A stretch of 21,992 nt of DNA from an uncultured Eubacteriales bacterium (GTDB lineage Bacteria; Bacillota_A; Clostridia; Oscillospirales; CAG-272): NCBI GenBank assembly GCA_900555345.1, contig USKS01000004.1, forward strand, positions 1 to 21,992, read 5' to 3'. The translations under genes were made by a program, and so were the position numbers. Position 1 is the first letter of the stretch; each line of letters opens with the position of its first letter. Of this stretch, positions 1 through 8,055 are shown piece by piece. Under the pieces are notes generated by a model. The model did no database searches, was not told the origin of the DNA, and was given only the letters and a program-made list of their open reading frames with translations.

Positions 1-3000
1 AGGAAGCGCTGTTTGCATCAGAGTCCCACTCGTCAAGTTTATTACCGTTCACAAGCACCTTAAAGTCCTCGGTCTTGGAATAGCCTTTGTTGAACTGCAC
101 GATAAAGCTAAAGCTGTTGCCGTGTCTGACAGTGAGCCCGTCTGAAGGAAATAGCGTATAGCCTGCGCCTGTAGGAAGCGTGACATTGTAAATCTTAAAG
201 AGTCCGAACCGGAAGCTGACCGTGTTGCCCGCAATGTCGGTCGCTGTGATCAAATGGATATCGTTGTCCGGCTCCATGGTATATTTCCCGTTTACAAGTG
301 TGATCTCCTCACCGTCCATCCACACAGTGAAGTCGTTAGCATCGGTAACGGTGAACTCCAGCGAGCCGTAGTGATTATTCTCCGGATCAATGCCGGAAAT
401 GACCGGCGCTTCGGTGTCGACAGCCTCCACATAGCCGCAGCCGCAGAGCTTTTCGTGAGTGGAGGTTTTCCAAACGCAGGTATGTGTGTGGTCTACGACC
501 TTAACATCCCCTGCAATACCCACACGACCGTCAATGATAAAGCCGTTGTTCATATCCTCAAAAGCCTTACCCTCCGCAAGGCAGTCGATAAGATGCTGAC
601 CGTTAACGGTGATATTGGTAAATTCGCCGCCCGAAACTGTCAGCTTGGCACCGCTCTCGGCCGCAATTTCGGTATAAACACCGCCGGAAAGTTTCACCTC
701 ACTGCCCGACTGTGCCGTGATCGTACCGCTGACTGTATTGTTTGAGTATACTTCAAGCCCACCGCCGGATTTTACAAGGGTCTCGCCGTATTTACCGCCG
801 TTGCCCATAAATCTGAGCAAACCGCCGTTGTTTACGGTGGTCTTGCCGTATACCGTGCTTGCGGTCAGCGTAACCTCGTTGCCGGAAACATTAAGCGCAC
901 CGTTTATTGTACAGTTGTTGAGGTTGGTATTACTTCCTTTGGCATTGAGCGACTGTGCAAATACACAATTGATAAATGAGCTCATATTGCCGATATCATT
1001 GACCGCTTCCATGAAATTGGTAACCGATGCGATAAGGTTCGCCGTCTTTGCAACGGTAACGGTTCCGTTTACGGTACCGCTGAAAATGTTCAGCTTAGCG
1101 GTTTTCGTAACACCGAGCCCGCCAATACTATGGCCGTTAATACTAAACTTGAAGTCGCCGCCGCTGACGGTGACCCTGCCGTTCACATCGGTCAAAAGCC
1201 AAAGCACACAGCCTTTGTTTTCATCGGTCTGCGCCGCTGTAAGTGCGTCCGCAAAGTTTACATATCCGGTCGTTTTGCCGTCCTTAACGATAGCTGCCGC
1301 AAGGTCGCAGCCGCACTGAGTGCACTTGCTATTTTTGTCATAGCCGGGGTGCTCGCACTCGGCAACGGTAATGTTAAAGGTATCGGAATAGAGCTCATAG
1401 CCTTTCAGCTCGAGCTTTATGCGGTACGATCCGGAATCGGGCACCGTAAAGTTCACTGCCGAAAGACCCTTGCGCATTTTTTCATACGCAGGGACCGTAG
1501 TTTTTTCTATAACCGTACCGTCTTCCTTTTCAAAGGTCACATTGATAATATCGCCCCACCATCTTCCGATAGAGGAAACGACAAATTCCACATACTTGGC
1601 GTCTTCCTTTGAGGTCAGGTAGAATTTAAGATCGGTCGGCTGTTCGTCAATGGTCAGCGGCGCAGGCACAACGGTAACGCCATTGATCCAATACATTGTG
1701 CCCCGTCCTGAGATGTACTGACTTTCCACATTGCTCTCATTTGCATACTCGCCGCTACTCAGCATAAACGCGCAACCGTCGGCAAGATAGGTCATCGGAG
1801 AGACCGAGTCACTGCTTTCCTTGCTTGCGACACAGTTAAACTTACCGTCCTTGATCGTCAGGCTGTCAGAACCCCAAGCCAAAACCCTTGAAAGTTCGGT
1901 ACAGTCGCCGCTCTCAATAGTCAGGTGACCGTCGGAACGAACTTCAAAAACTTCGCCCCATCTGCTGCTGTTGATTTTTCCTTCGCCGACCGTATCGGTA
2001 ACGGTCAGGTTACAGCCGCCGGTCACCGAGAGTCCCTGTAGTGATTCCGCTCCGTCTCCTATGGTCAGCGCTTTCCCTGCAAGATCGAGCGTGTAGGTAC
2101 CGGTTTTAAGGAAAATATAGTAGTTAGAAATCAGTGAACCGACATTTTCCCTACACAGCGTAATATCCTGCAGGAGCTTCACCGTGCTGCCGTCGTTCTG
2201 CTCGGCATAGCGGATAGCGCTTTCAAATGTTTCAAACAATTTTGTTGTTCCGTTTGCTTCAACAGAGAGGAAAAACTCCATTCCGCAGTCGGGGCAGATG
2301 CCGTCACTACCGATATCTGCATGATCGCAGGCAACGATGGTGGCATCTTTCAGCTCCGTTACCTTTGCCTCTTCAAGAGTCAGACCTTCAAAGCGGTAGC
2401 CCCTGGCGAGCAAATCGGCACAGGTAAGTCCTTCGATATCGACGATCTTTACCTCGCCGTAATGTCCGCCGTAAAGCGCAGTTTCTCTTGTGTATGACCA
2501 ACCTACATCAAGTTTGGAAATGATAAGTGATTCAAAGGAACCGGCGTTGACCGTCAGTGTGCCGCGCTTATGTTCCAGCTTTTGGAATGAGCATTCGCCG
2601 TCGATCGTCAGCTGACCTCCGTCCACCATGACATCCGCATTCATAGCACCATTGCCTACGAATGTAATATCGCCCGCGACATAGAATAGGGCAGCCACGG
2701 AATCAGGGTCAACACTCGAAGGATTAGAAATTGTGTAGCCGTTCAAATCAAATGTCCATTTTTTGCTCGTACTGCCATACGTCCCGGCTCCAGACATTTT
2801 TTCAACATTTCCGTAAAGCTTCAGGTAGAATCGGTCGAATCTATTCTCATCAGCTTTACGCATTGTCTCATCCAAGCCGTCGCCTGATACAAACTCTTCC
2901 TCGTTATTATCATTGCTGCATTTGATCAATACGGCAGCCTGATATCCGCAGTATGCGCATACGCCGGTCTCCTCGTCAAAGGAGTGCTCCTTGTGCACAT

Positions 3001-6000
3001 AGACCTCAAACGTCGAAATATTGCCGGCCTTGTCGTGCACCTCAAATGTGATCCACCGTTCGGTGCGATCGGTATCCGAAGCAGCCACAAGAAAAGGACT
3101 GCTCCATATCTTATCCTTTTCTCCGTCTATCGTTCTATATGCTGTGTCAAAATTATCGTCGATAAAATTGATTTGTGTGTCGCCGCAGACTTCCGCCCGC
3201 TGACCGTTTGAATATCTTTTACTTTGACCGTCAGCGTCTACTTCGATTACAGGCGGCGTTGTATCTATTACAAAGCCGTCGGTAGAAATATATTCTTCAT
3301 TTCCTGCAAAATCATTAAGTCTTGCATAAACTACATAACGGCTGTCATCGGAAATGTCAATTTCACCTTTGTATTCCGTAAAGGCTGAGTTCTTAACTGT
3401 CTCCAAACTCAGCTCGGTATTGCTGATAAGGTATTCAATCTTTACCGCATGCTTTGTTTCATCATATCCTGCCTGACTGTAGCTGTCGTCACTGGCAGTG
3501 ATTTCCACCGTAACCTTTTCCTTATAAAACAAACCGAAGGTTATCGCATGGATAAAGCTTTCCCACCATGTGCGCTCTTTAATTTCAATTCTACCTGTAG
3601 GCTTATTAGTGTCCTTTGCATAATTGCCGTATTCGCAGTGGCAAACCGAGCATATCGCCTTTTGGAAGTAGCTTGCCTCGCGGTCATTGCCGCCGTCATG
3701 CGGGCAGGCATAATCGCACTCTGCGCACTTGCCGTCAACATATGTATCGTGGGTGTGCGGCTTGATAACGCATTCTTCACTGTAGCCAAAGGAGACATAC
3801 GTGTTTTCTCCCTCTCCGTCAATCCGCCAATATGCTTCATCTTCGACATCAATATACTTTCCGTCCTTATCAAAGAGCATACTTCCGTCGGCAAAAAGCG
3901 CTTTCAGCCCTGCATAATCAATGGCGGTGATACCTGTACGATCATAGTAAATTCCGTCATGCAGAGTTGCCGATGTGATTTTTACCGAAGGATGCACTCC
4001 AAACACATCAGCCACGCCGAACTGTCCTGTAAAGGTCCCGTTTACCACCGTAAGGCTTCCGCTGAAAATATAAGCCGCACAGGAACGGGCGCCTTTAAAT
4101 CCATGACCGGCAGTTAGTTCTACCACGTCCAAGGTTACAGTTCCGCCGTCAATTGCCAAAGCGTTGGCACATGACTTGTTTATATCCGTTTGATCCTTGT
4201 TGAATGTATTGATCAATTTTCCGTTTCGGATTGTGATATCCGCCGTACCGCTTACGGTAAGCAACTGATTTGTAATTTCACCGCTGACGGTTTTACTGTT
4301 GAGATCAAGGGTAAATTTGCCGGACTGCGCAATGATACCGTCTTCCGCCTCGCCCAGGGTCACATCGCACAGCAGTCTCAGGGTGGAGCCGCTGTCGGTC
4401 ATGGCCGCCGCCCACGCGTCAGCGAAGGACTCGTAATTTTTCACCGTGCCGTCCGCCCGGGTCAGTACGGCGGTGTAGATCTGCCGATGGCAGACATCCT
4501 GGCACTTGCCGTCTTCGCCAATGGTGGTGTGGTGGCAGGGCATGCCGCAATCCTGGCACTGAGTCTCGCCCTCAATGTTCACGATGAACCAGTGGCTGTG
4601 TTCGGCGATATAATATGTCTTGGTCAGGCTCGTCTTGCCGCCGGCGTACTCCGGCATCTCCCACTCCCTGTCGAAGTAGGCGTAACCGTCCGCCAGCAGA
4701 GCCTCCACGAAGCCGCCGTCCTTCCGCTCGATCTTGTCGAACTGGCCGCCGGACAGCTTGGTGTTTGTTGTTTTATTAATGGTCAGTGTGCCGATCTTGA
4801 CACGCTGCCAATAGGCCGTGTCCTCGATGGCCAGCGTGCTGTCGATCTCACCGCTGCCAAGGGTAACGGTGCCGATCTTACCCTGGCCCTTCAGAGTCAG
4901 GGTCCCGTCCTGCACAGCAAAGTTGATCTGGCCCACGGATCTGCCGCGCAGCTCAATGGTGCAGGAGCCGCCCGGTGTCACAGTCCCCGTGATGTCCTGC
5001 AGCAGAGTAACGGTATTGCCGTTTCCGAAATCGCTGTCCTGCAAGGACTCCACATAGCGCACAGCGCCGTCCTTGTCGGTGATCTTGCCGGCGTACAGCT
5101 TGCCGCAGTAGTTGCAGTAGCCCTTGACTTCATTCACGGCGCTGTGTCCGCATTTCACCACCTCAAGGTCTTCAAAATATGTTTTCGCGTCGAAGCTCAT
5201 GCCATAGGGCACCAGTGCGCCGGCCTTACCCGAGGCTGTACCCTTGTTGTCCTGGAAGGCATAGCCTGCCTCCAGCATGTCGGTGATGGCCACCCTGCCG
5301 GTGCCATTAAAGCTGATGGAGTCAAATTCGCCGCCGGAGAGCTTCACATTTTTCAGGCTCTCGGTATCGGTGGCGGGCAGGACCAGTTTTTCGAAAAAGC
5401 CGCTCTGAATGGTCACGGCAGCATCGGTGCTGGTGACTCGGACAGCCTTAATACTGCCGCAGTCCTCCCCCACCGTTACGGCACCGTCCGCCGCCTCCAC
5501 GGTGATCTCATTCATATCGCCGTTTTCTACGGTGAAGACGGCTTGAGCCCCGCTCACGACGATCTTGCCGGTACCGAACATAACGTTGCTGTTCAGATCC
5601 AGCCTGATGTTGTTCGATTGCACATACAGATCCGTCTCACCCAGATCATACCTGGGTTTAAGCAGCGTAACGGTGACCTGATCGCTCCGATTGGGCTGGA
5701 GGGCATCCCACGCCTGGGTGAAGGAGGTATAGAACACCGGGCTCGCGCCCTCAGCGCTTATCTCCGCCTCCAGCTGGATGCCGCAGACCTCGCACCTTCC
5801 CATGGCGGTGTCCACCCGGTCATGCTTGCACAGGGCGCCGCAGGTGGTGCACTTGCCGTCTTTATAGGTGTGCTCGTGGTCGGCAACGACCTTGACGTTT
5901 TCCAGCGTCAGCACATCAGCGCTGACCAGACTGCCGTCCTTGCTGTAAAACGCGCAGCTGTCGCCCAGCAAAGAGCCCATCGTCAGCTTTTGATATTCGC

Positions 6001-6772
6001 TGAAGGGCGCCTGGGGATCGGTGGAGATATACTCGAACTCACCGCCGGTGAGGTCGATCTTACCGCTGGTGACCAAAAGTCTCAGTGCAGAAAAGCTGCC
6101 GCCGCTGATATTCAGCGTACCGCCGTTTACTCCCCAAGATGCGGTTTCCGAGCCGTGGCTGCCGCCGGTGATGTTCACCGTGCCGGTGCCCAGATCCAGC
6201 TTCTGCACCGAACCGCCGGAGATGTCGGCAGTGGCGTTATCGTCCCATCGTAGAGAAAGTACAAGACTTTCCACCGTGCCGCCTGTGATATGCACTGTGA
6301 CGGCAAAGTCCTCCGCTCTCAGCTCCTCCACCGTGCCGCTGTTCAGTGTCAGCGCACCGCAGTACATAGTGAGCAGTCCGATGCTGCCGCTGCCGGTCAC
6401 GGTCAGTGTGCCGGCCTTGTCCTTGACTATCTCGCCCTCTTCATCAAAGCTGACGGAGCCGATATCGACACAGTTAATGCTCTTCCCGTTCAGATCCAGG
6501 GTGACATTGCCCGTGATAAACGGCATGTCTGCCGGATCCTCATAGGTTGGCGCATCGATGTCCGACTGCAGCTTGATGGTGCTGCCGTCGTGCTGATTGG
6601 CGTATGCAACCGCATCCTTGTAGACATTAAAGGCGACCTCGCCGCCAGATGTAATGACGGTCGCCGCGCCTCCGTCCGCAGCAAATACCGACAGCGGCAC
6701 CATGGAAAATACCATGATGACCGTCAGCAGCACGGAAAGTATCCGCTTTTCAAGTGTCATGTTTGTGTTCAT
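1..6772 (-). CDS. Giant secreted multi-module surface protein (adhesin-like), 3' end beyond window
   Basis: I read this frame base by base from the ATG at 6772 to position 2 and found no stop, so at least 2257 residues are encoded and the C terminus lies outside. The start follows AAAGGAG seven bases upstream. Residues 1-32 form a signal peptide (charged start, hydrophobic core, V-F-A-A end). Next come about seven units, starting near residues 38, 333, 558, 766, 1276, 1497 and 1823. Each opens with a strand-rich segment of the type DGSTVKLLQDI, then 'LDLNGK' and 'SGGxF' turns typical of right-handed beta-helix repeats, and most end with CxxCG. An Ig-like module (about 1058-1170, with T-W-W at 1068-1070) and another near 2118 follow the style 'TPPVI / EAPVISGI'. 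The likely role is cell-surface adhesion or glycan contact; this is inference. The wall anchor, if any, is not visible. Base composition changes sharply near 4320. Confidence 0.93.
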   Translation of the reverse strand, partial: MNTNMTLEKRILSVLLTVIMVFSMVPLSVFAADGGAATVITSGGEVAFNVYKDAVAYANQHDGSTIKLQSDIDAPTYEDPADMPFITGNVTLDLNGKSINCVDIGSVSFDEEGEIVKDKAGTLTVTGSGSIGLLTMYCGALTLNSGTVEELRAEDFAVTVHITGGTVESLVLSLRWDDNATADISGGSVQKLDLGTGTVNITGGSHGSETASWGVNGGTLNISGGSFSALRLLVTSGKIDLTGGEFEYISTDPQAPFSEYQKLTMGSLLGDSCAFYSKDGSLVSADVLTLENVKVVADHEHTYKDGKCTTCGALCKHDRVDTAMGRCEVCGIQLEAEISAEGASPVFYTSFTQAWDALQPNRSDQVTVTLLKPRYDLGETDLYVQSNNIRLDLNSNVMFGTGKIVVSGAQAVFTVENGDMNEITVEAADGAVTVGEDCGSIKAVRVTSTDAAVTIQSGFFEKLVLPATDTESLKNVKLSGGEFDSISFNGTGRVAITDMLEAGYAFQDNKGTASGKAGALVPYGMSFDAKTYFEDLEVVKCGHSAVNEVKGYCNYCGKLYAGKITDKDGAVRYVESLQDSDFGNGNTVTLLQDITGTVTPGGSCTIELRGRSVGQINFAVQDGTLTLKGQGKIGTVTLGSGEIDSTLAIEDTAYWQRVKIGTLTINKTTNTKLSGGQFDKIERKDGGFVEALLADGYAYFDREWEMPEYAGGKTSLTKTYYIAEHSHWFIVNIEGETQCQDCGMPCHHTTIGEDGKCQDVCHRQIYTAVLTRADGTVKNYESFADAWAAAMTDSGSTLRLLCDVTLGEAEDGIIAQSGKFTLDLNSKTVSGEITNQLLTVSGTADITIRNGKLINTFNKDQTDINKSCANALAIDGGTVTLDVVELTAGHGFKGARSCAAYIFSGSLTVVNGTFTGQFGVADVFGVHPSVKITSATLHDGIYYDRTGITAIDYAGLKALFADGSMLFDKDGKYIDVEDEAYWRIDGEGENTYVSFGYSEECVIKPHTHDTYVDGKCAECDYACPHDGGNDREASYFQKAICSVCHCEYGNYAKDTNKPTGRIEIKERTWWESFIHAITFGLFYKEKVTVEITASDDSYSQAGYDETKHAVKIEYLISNTELSLETVKNSAFTEYKGEIDISDDSRYVVYARLNDFAGNEEYISTDGFVIDTTPPVIEVDADGQSKRYSNGQRAEVCGDTQINFIDDNFDTAYRTIDGEKDKIWSSPFLVAASDTDRTERWITFEVHDKAGNISTFEVYVHKEHSFDEETGVCAYCGYQAAVLIKCSNDNNEEEFVSGDGLDETMRKADENRFDRFYLKLYGNVEKMSGAGTYGSTSKKWTFDLNGYTISNPSSVDPDSVAALFYVAGDITFVGNGAMNADVMVDGGQLTIDGECSFQKLEHKRGTLTVNAGSFESLIISKLDVGWSYTRETALYGGHYGEVKIVDIEGLTCADLLARGYRFEGLTLEEAKVTELKDATIVACDHADIGSDGICPDCGMEFFLSVEANGTTKLFETFESAIRYAEQNDGSTVKLLQDITLCRENVGSLISNYYIFLKTGTYTLDLAGKALTIGDGAESLQGLSVTGGCNLTVTDTVGEGKINSSRWGEVFEVRSDGHLTIESGDCTELSRVLAWGSDSLTIKDGKFNCVASKESSDSVSPMTYLADGCAFMLSSGEYANESNVESQYISGRGTMYWINGVTVVPAPLTIDEQPTDLKFYLTSKEDAKYVEFVVSSIGRWWGDIINVTFEKEDGTVIEKTTVPAYEKMRKGLSAVNFTVPDSGSYRIKLELKGYELYSDTFNITVAECEHPGYDKNSKCTQCGCDLAAAIVKDGKTTGYVNFADALTAAQTDENKGCVLWLLTDVNGRVTVSGGDFKFSINGHSIGGLGVTKTAKLNIFSGTVNGTVTVAKTANLIASVTNFMEAVNDIGNMSSFINCVFAQSLNAKGSNTNLNNCTINGALNVSGNEVTLTASTVYGKTTVNNGGLLRFMGNGGKYGETLVKSGGGLEVYSNNTVSGTITAQSGSEVKLSGGVYTEIAAESGAKLTVSGGEFTNITVNGQHLIDCLAEGKAFEDMNNGFIIDGRVGIAGDVKVVDHTHTCVWKTSTHEKLCGCGYVEAVDTEAPVISGIDPENNHYGSLEFTVTDANDFTVWMDGEEITLVNGKYTMEPDNDIHLITATDIAGNTVSFRFGLFKIYNVTLPTGAGYTLFPSDGLTVRHGNSFSFIVQFNKGYSKTEDFKVLVNGNKLDEWDSDANSAS
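1180..6663 (-). repeat. Seven diverged beta-helix/CxxC protein repeat units inside the giant surface gene
   Basis: The units are recognised at protein level, not as identical DNA. Their opening segments lie at about 6663-6555, 5790-5670, 5100-4990, 4475-4357, 2945-2790, 2283-2158 and 1310-1180. Each pairs a short 'xxDGxxxxYxSFxxA' stretch with 'GSTVxLLxDI', runs through 'GG' turns and closes on a CxxC pair. CxxC pairs are readable near residues 318, 555, 1271, 1493 and 1819. The array is interrupted between units 4 and 5 by an Ig-like module. Confidence 0.75.
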
Positions 6773-6784
6773 CTCGTTACTCCT

Positions 6785-7138
6785 TTACACGCATCTTGCA
6801 ATCGCCGCAGAGAGGATCTGCGGGGAAACAGGCTTTTTATGAAAATACGCACAGCCGAGCCTGTAGGACTGCGCGCCGAATCCGTTATCATTCGAAAACC
6901 ACAGCACCGGGACGTTTTTGCAGACGCTTTTGGCGGCGATCACGCCCTCCATGCCGTCTGCGCCGTCCATCGCTATCACGATGCAGTCCGGCGGGCTTTC
7001 TCCGAGTCCTGTGATAAAGCTGTCATAATCCGGATAGTCTGTTACCTGCATTTTACGGTAACGCAGGTCCGGCAAAGCAGTAACAGAGCACATAAACTCA
7101 TCTCTGTCCGTTTCAGTTCCGTATAGAATCAACCTCAT
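6785..7138 (-). CDS. Stand-alone degenerate receiver (pseudo-REC) domain protein
   Basis: The 117-residue product starts at the ATG at 7138, chosen because AGGAGG lies six bases upstream; an ATG 21 bases further out has no such site. The whole protein is one receiver-like domain: an opening strand 'MRLILYG', a 'CIVIAMDGADGMEG' central part, 'PVLWFSND' and the conserved lysine-proline in 'FHKKP'. The acidic pair that normally follows the first strand is replaced (Y-G-T-E), and the usual phospho-aspartate cannot be aligned cleanly, so phosphorylation is doubtful. There is no output domain. The stop codon TAA overlaps the ribosome site of the giant surface gene, leaving 12 bases between the genes, so the two are very likely co-transcribed and translationally coupled. 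It may act as a partner or sensor protein for the neighbouring LytTR regulator; this is inference. Confidence 0.8.
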   Translation of the reverse strand: MRLILYGTETDRDEFMCSVTALPDLRYRKMQVTDYPDYDSFITGLGESPPDCIVIAMDGADGMEGVIAAKSVCKNVPVLWFSNDNGFGAQSYRLGCAYFHKKPVSPQILSAAIARCV

Positions 7139-7173
7139 ATGGCACCTCCTCGCAGGCATAATTACACATAAAT

Positions 7174-7202
7174 ATTATAATTGATATCTGAAATTTCCGC
7201 AA
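7174..7202 (-). promoter_or_regulatory. Promoter of the receiver/giant-surface-protein operon
   Basis: On the minus strand TTGCGG (7202-7197) and a perfect TATAAT (7179-7174) are 17 bases apart. The start codon of the receiver gene lies about 35 bases downstream of the -10 box. Confidence 0.72.
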
Positions 7203-7241
7203 TCGGTTTGGCGCAAGCGGTCAAAAAAGGACTCAAGCGGT
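7200..7241 (-). promoter_or_regulatory. Three direct repeats, candidate LytTR binding boxes
   Basis: Read on the minus strand, ACCGCTTG occurs at 7241-7234 and 7221-7214, and ACCGATTG, with one mismatch, at 7207-7200. The first two are 20 bases start to start with 12 bases between them, the arrangement known for LytTR regulators such as AgrA. Each copy matches the published LytTR box pattern (W-M-M-G-T-T-N-R-K) at about seven of nine positions. The third copy overlaps the -35 box of the minus-strand promoter. Confidence 0.6.
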
Positions 7242-7262
7242 AATCATTTAGGGATTGACGCT

Positions 7263-7290
7263 TTGTTTTTTCACAATTGTGTGGTATAAT
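7263..7290 (+). promoter_or_regulatory. Probable promoter of the LytTR/GHKL two-component operon
   Basis: A perfect TATAAT lies at 7285-7290. The best -35 at correct spacing is only TTGTTT (7263-7268, 16 bases), so the promoter may need an activator. The perfect palindrome CACAATTGTG at 7272-7281 sits between the boxes and could be an operator. Confidence 0.5.
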
Positions 7291-7341
7291 GAATGTAATT
7301 GAAGAATACACGACCGTATAGCATAAAGAGGAGTTTTGGTT

Positions 7342-8055
7342 TTGAGAATCGCAATCGTTGACGACGACATACGGATGTATGAATGTCTGCAAACTTATTT
7401 TGGAGAACTGCTCGGTTCATCTGCCGAACTTACATATTTCAAAAGCGGAGAGGACTTTCTGCAAACTTGGCAGCCCGGCGCTTTTGAGTTGATCGTGCTG
7501 GATATTTTCATGGACAAGCTCACCGGCATGGATGTGGCAAGGGAAATACGCAAAACGGACAGCGATGTCCGTATCGCATTCGGCACCACAAGCAATGAGT
7601 TTGCCAGCGAGAGCTACGAGGTAAATGCCTGCTACTATCTGCACAAGCCGTTTGACCGGGAGCGTGTCAAAGCAATGCTTGACCGCATAGATCTTGCCCA
7701 AGTCGAAAAAGAACGGACAATACAGCTGCCTGACGGCAAAAGCGTCGTTCTGCGCGATATCATTTATGCAGACTACGCCGCACATTATACGACGCTGCAC
7801 TGCAAATACGGGAAGGATATCATCCTGCGGGCAAACCTTTCGAAAATCGAAGCGCTGCTTTGCGGCTATCCGTATTTCTTTATCCCGTCGAAAGGGCTGA
7901 TCATCAACTTTCACGAGGTCGACGCACAGAACGCAGACACCTTTACCATGAGCAACGGCAGTCTTATTCCCATCAGCCGCCGTAAAGCCAAAGAGGTGAC
8001 GGATGCCTATTCATCCTTCCTGTTTGAGCAACTGCGTAAAGGAGGCAAACGGTAA
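7342..8055 (+). CDS. LytTR-family response regulator (AgrA/LytR type)
   Basis: The 237-residue protein is a cytoplasmic transcription regulator. Residues 1-118 are a receiver domain with the acidic cluster D7-D8-D9, phospho-aspartate D54 ('LIVLD'), T82/T83 and K102-P103. Residues about 135-237 form a LytTR DNA-binding domain ('IIYADYAAHYTTLHC', 'FFIPSKGLIINFHEV'). I chose the TTG at 7342 because AAAGAGGAG ends eight bases upstream and it gives the usual 'MRIAIVDDD' start; a TTG at 7336 is only two bases from the site. The gene overlaps the following kinase by one base (TAATG). No AgrB or AgrD peptide gene is visible nearby, so the signal is unknown. The likely target is the divergent receiver-adhesin operon. 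Confidence 0.95.
   Translation: MRIAIVDDDIRMYECLQTYFGELLGSSAELTYFKSGEDFLQTWQPGAFELIVLDIFMDKLTGMDVAREIRKTDSDVRIAFGTTSNEFASESYEVNACYYLHKPFDRERVKAMLDRIDLAQVEKERTIQLPDGKSVVLRDIIYADYAAHYTTLHCKYGKDIILRANLSKIEALLCGYPYFFIPSKGLIINFHEVDAQNADTFTMSNGSLIPISRRKAKEVTDAYSSFLFEQLRKGGKR

Noticed and set aside
4190..6253. Plus-strand open frame of 687 codons
   Set aside because: It is the exact mirror frame of the giant surface gene. It is open because that gene lacks the matching codons in a G+C-rich stretch, and it shows no recognisable domain.
7255..7260. TTGACG as the -35 box of the LytTR operon
   Set aside because: It is 24 bases from the TATAAT, too far for a standard promoter, although an activator could still use it.
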